From positions 1 through 64,000 of the forward strand of contig JAUTCQ010000002.1 in the NCBI GenBank assembly GCA_030673845.1: DNA of 64,000 bases, in the 5' to 3' direction. This DNA is from Verrucomicrobiota bacterium JB022. Its GTDB lineage: Bacteria > Verrucomicrobiota > Verrucomicrobiia > Opitutales > Oceanipulchritudinaceae. Both the position numbers and the translations under genes were made by a program. The number at the start of each line of letters is the position of its first letter. Position 1 is the stretch's first letter. The notes under the pieces were generated by a model, which searched no databases, was not told the origin of the DNA, and saw nothing but the letters and a program-made list of their open reading frames with translations. Shown in pieces: positions 62,549-64,000 of the stretch.

Positions 62549-63148
62549 TTACAACATTCCGATTTTTGCCGCAATATCCGACGGCAGCAGGTAGGGGCGC
62601 TCTGGAGGCAGTAGCTCACTCGCCGCTTGATACCGCCCACCCAAGACTTCTTGATAAATCTGCCTTGCCAAAGGTGTGACGTCTTCGATGTGAGAAATCC
62701 AGTCCTTTACATACTGTTCCACGGCTTCGCCCGACAAACCGACTTGAAGCGAGCGATAATCCAAGGGAGCGAAAGAAAGATCGCGTTCCGGATCCCATTG
62801 CACACGGACGGGCGATTCTTGCATCGCCCGCTTCCATTCCGCTTCGTCATTGTGGCGGGTTGAATCAAAATGGCTGAGACAAGCATGGGACAATGCCCAT
62901 TCGAAGCCTCTTCGCGAGATATCGACTGCCAACACCCTTGTCTGACCTTCCTTTTCGGCCCATCCGCAGCGATACATCATCCAGAGAAATGACGGCTTGA
63001 TCCATGTCATGCGCGTCATCTTGAAAGGGCCGCAAAAGGTGCCCCGCTCTAGAGCGGCGTCTGCAATCGGATCGGCGTAGGCTTGGTAAACACGGATCGT
63101 CTGTTCCGTATATACGGCCCTGATCTCTCGCAGAGGTGGGGAGTGCAT
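62549..63148 (-). CDS. DUF4291 domain protein
   Basis: A 199-residue protein of unknown function that covers the DUF4291 family from end to end: IRVYQAYADPIADAALERG, MTRMTWIKPSFLWMMYRCGW, and VRVQWDPERDLSFAPLDYRS. It is somewhat AT-richer than the flanking genes, and genes of this family are patchily distributed, so transfer is possible. Its end lies 4 bases from the methyltransferase start. Confidence 0.88.
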   Translation of the reverse strand: MHSPPLREIRAVYTEQTIRVYQAYADPIADAALERGTFCGPFKMTRMTWIKPSFLWMMYRCGWAEKEGQTRVLAVDISRRGFEWALSHACLSHFDSTRHNDEAEWKRAMQESPVRVQWDPERDLSFAPLDYRSLQVGLSGEAVEQYVKDWISHIEDVTPLARQIYQEVLGGRYQAASELLPPERPYLLPSDIAAKIGML

Positions 63149-63163
63149 CTTTTAGTTTCTTCC

Positions 63164-64000
63164 TTACGCGAACTGGAACGTCCGGTTCTGCGCGGCGTGG
63201 CGCAGGTAGTGGTCGAGCAGCACGAGTGCCGCCATGGCTTCGATGATCGGCACCGCGCGGGGCACGACGCAGGCATCGTGGCGCCCGCGGCCCATCAGCT
63301 CCGTTTCCTCGCCTTGCAGGTTCACCGTGGGCTGCCTCTGGATGATGGTCGCGGTGGGCTTGAAGCCGACGCGGAAGTAGATTTCCTCGCCGTTGGAGAT
63401 GCCGCCCTGCACACCGCCGCTGCGGTTGGTCTTGGTGCGCACCTTGCCCTCGCGGTTTTCAAAAAGGTCGTTGTGCTCGCTGCCCTTCATCAGGGTGCCG
63501 GCAAAGCCGCTGCCAACTTCGAAGGCCTTGGTCGCGGGCAGGCTTAGCATGGCCTTGCCGAGGTCGGCTTCCAGCCGGTCAAACACAGGCGCACCGAGGC
63601 CGATGGGGCAATTGGTGATGTGGCACTTCACGATGCCGCCCACGCTGTCGCCCTGGCTTCGCACCTCCTTGATGCGGGCGATCATGCGCTCGGCCGTTTC
63701 CAGGTCGGGGCAACGCACGGCGGTGGCCTCAACTTCGGCCAGGGTGGGGGCGGTCGCCAGCTCCGGCATCGCGATGTCGTGCACGCGCTCGATGTAGGCG
63801 ACGATTTCGACCCCAAGGGCCTCCTTCAGGATCTTGCGGGCGACGGCACCGGCGGCCACCCGGCCAATCGTTTCGCGGGCGCTGCTGCGGCCACCACCTT
63901 CGGCGGCACGGCGGCCAAACTTTTGCTGGTAGGTAAAGTCGGCGTGGCTGGGGCGATACTTTTCGCGCATCTCCGTGTAGGCCGAGGGGCGCGCGTCCTT
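63164..64000 (-). CDS. aroC: Chorismate synthase (5' end beyond the window)
   Basis: Last step of the shikimate pathway, FMN-dependent elimination of phosphate from EPSP. The visible part covers about three quarters of the protein: [54 protein letters not shown], and [20 protein letters not shown]. The frame is open to the window edge and the N-terminus lies outside. The ATG at 63970 is internal, not the start. Confidence 0.96.
   Translation of the reverse strand, partial: KDARPSAYTEMREKYRPSHADFTYQQKFGRRAAEGGGRSSARETIGRVAAGAVARKILKEALGVEIVAYIERVHDIAMPELATAPTLAEVEATAVRCPDLETAERMIARIKEVRSQGDSVGGIVKCHITNCPIGLGAPVFDRLEADLGKAMLSLPATKAFEVGSGFAGTLMKGSEHNDLFENREGKVRTKTNRSGGVQGGISNGEEIYFRVGFKPTATIIQRQPTVNLQGEETELMGRGRHDACVVPRAVPIIEAMAALVLLDHYLRHAAQNRTFQFA

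Noticed and set aside
1..64000. CRISPR arrays, tRNA/rRNA genes, prophage or insertion sequences
   Set aside because: No regularly spaced direct repeats, cloverleaf-like intergenic segments, phage structural genes or transposase frames were recognised.

Overview
The window looks like one chromosomal segment of a GC-rich, Gram-negative-type bacterium, most likely a Verrucomicrobiota of the Opitutae group. The clues are the long three-domain form of IspG, a TonB-dependent receptor and RND efflux, a tryptophan/tyrosine-rich C-terminal domain at the left edge, a GH106-type glycosidase, and intergenic palindromes of the 'acagaagaacacaaag' and 'cgcagatgaacgcggat' type. The taxon is an inference from gene content. 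No rRNA, tRNA, CRISPR array, prophage or insertion sequence was seen.

Layout. 0-0.6 kb: the tail of an uncharacterised Trp/Tyr-rich protein with a strong terminator. 0.7-7.1 kb: a visibly AT-richer surface-glycan block on the minus strand (Wzm/Wzt-like ABC exporter, polysaccharide pyruvyl transferase, nitroreductase, glycosyltransferase, sulfotransferase). 7.4-12 kb: a GH106-type glycosidase and a GPH-family sugar symporter, with an AT-rich DUF4365-like gene between them. 12.1-14.4 kb: a MACPF pore-forming protein with three C-terminal beta-prism-like repeats. Its upstream region carries two 16-base G/C homopolymers, followed by the debris of a toxin-antitoxin pair. 14.4-30 kb: mostly housekeeping genes (Lrp-type regulator and aminotransferase, Der, a transglutaminase-like membrane protein, Fmt, LysM protein, ParB, TonB receptor, SecG, rhomboid, deaminase, YqgE). 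29-31 kb: GDP-fucose synthesis (gmd, fcl).

31-42.4 kb: DNA alkylation repair, then the minus-strand isoprenoid/phospholipid/protease cluster uppS-cdsA-dxr-rseP-ispG, with ispG bracketed by two copies of one palindromic repeat. A plus-strand group follows (PCD, M48 lipoprotein, PheA, DUF167, a small membrane protein), carrying a third copy of that repeat and a different 145-bp element with perfect 30-bp inverted ends. 42.4-53.9 kb: an oxidoreductase, a P1B-4-type metal ATPase behind cysE, a redoxin, the Ku-LigD NHEJ operon, a solitary MalE-like binding protein with a divergent AraC regulator, and a TetR regulator. 54-59.7 kb: a complete tripartite RND efflux operon controlled by that TetR. 60-64 kb: secreted aldose epimerase, peroxiredoxin-like protein, MnmM-type methyltransferase, a DUF4291 protein and the 3' part of aroC.

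The most interesting locus is the MACPF gene. One C16 tract lies 8 bases before its start codon and a second lies about 110 bases further upstream, the architecture expected of a phase-variable (slipped-strand) switch on a pore-forming effector. This is inference from sequence and needs read-level tract-length data. Start codons were moved downstream of the longest open frame wherever gene overlap, a signal peptide or family length argued for it.
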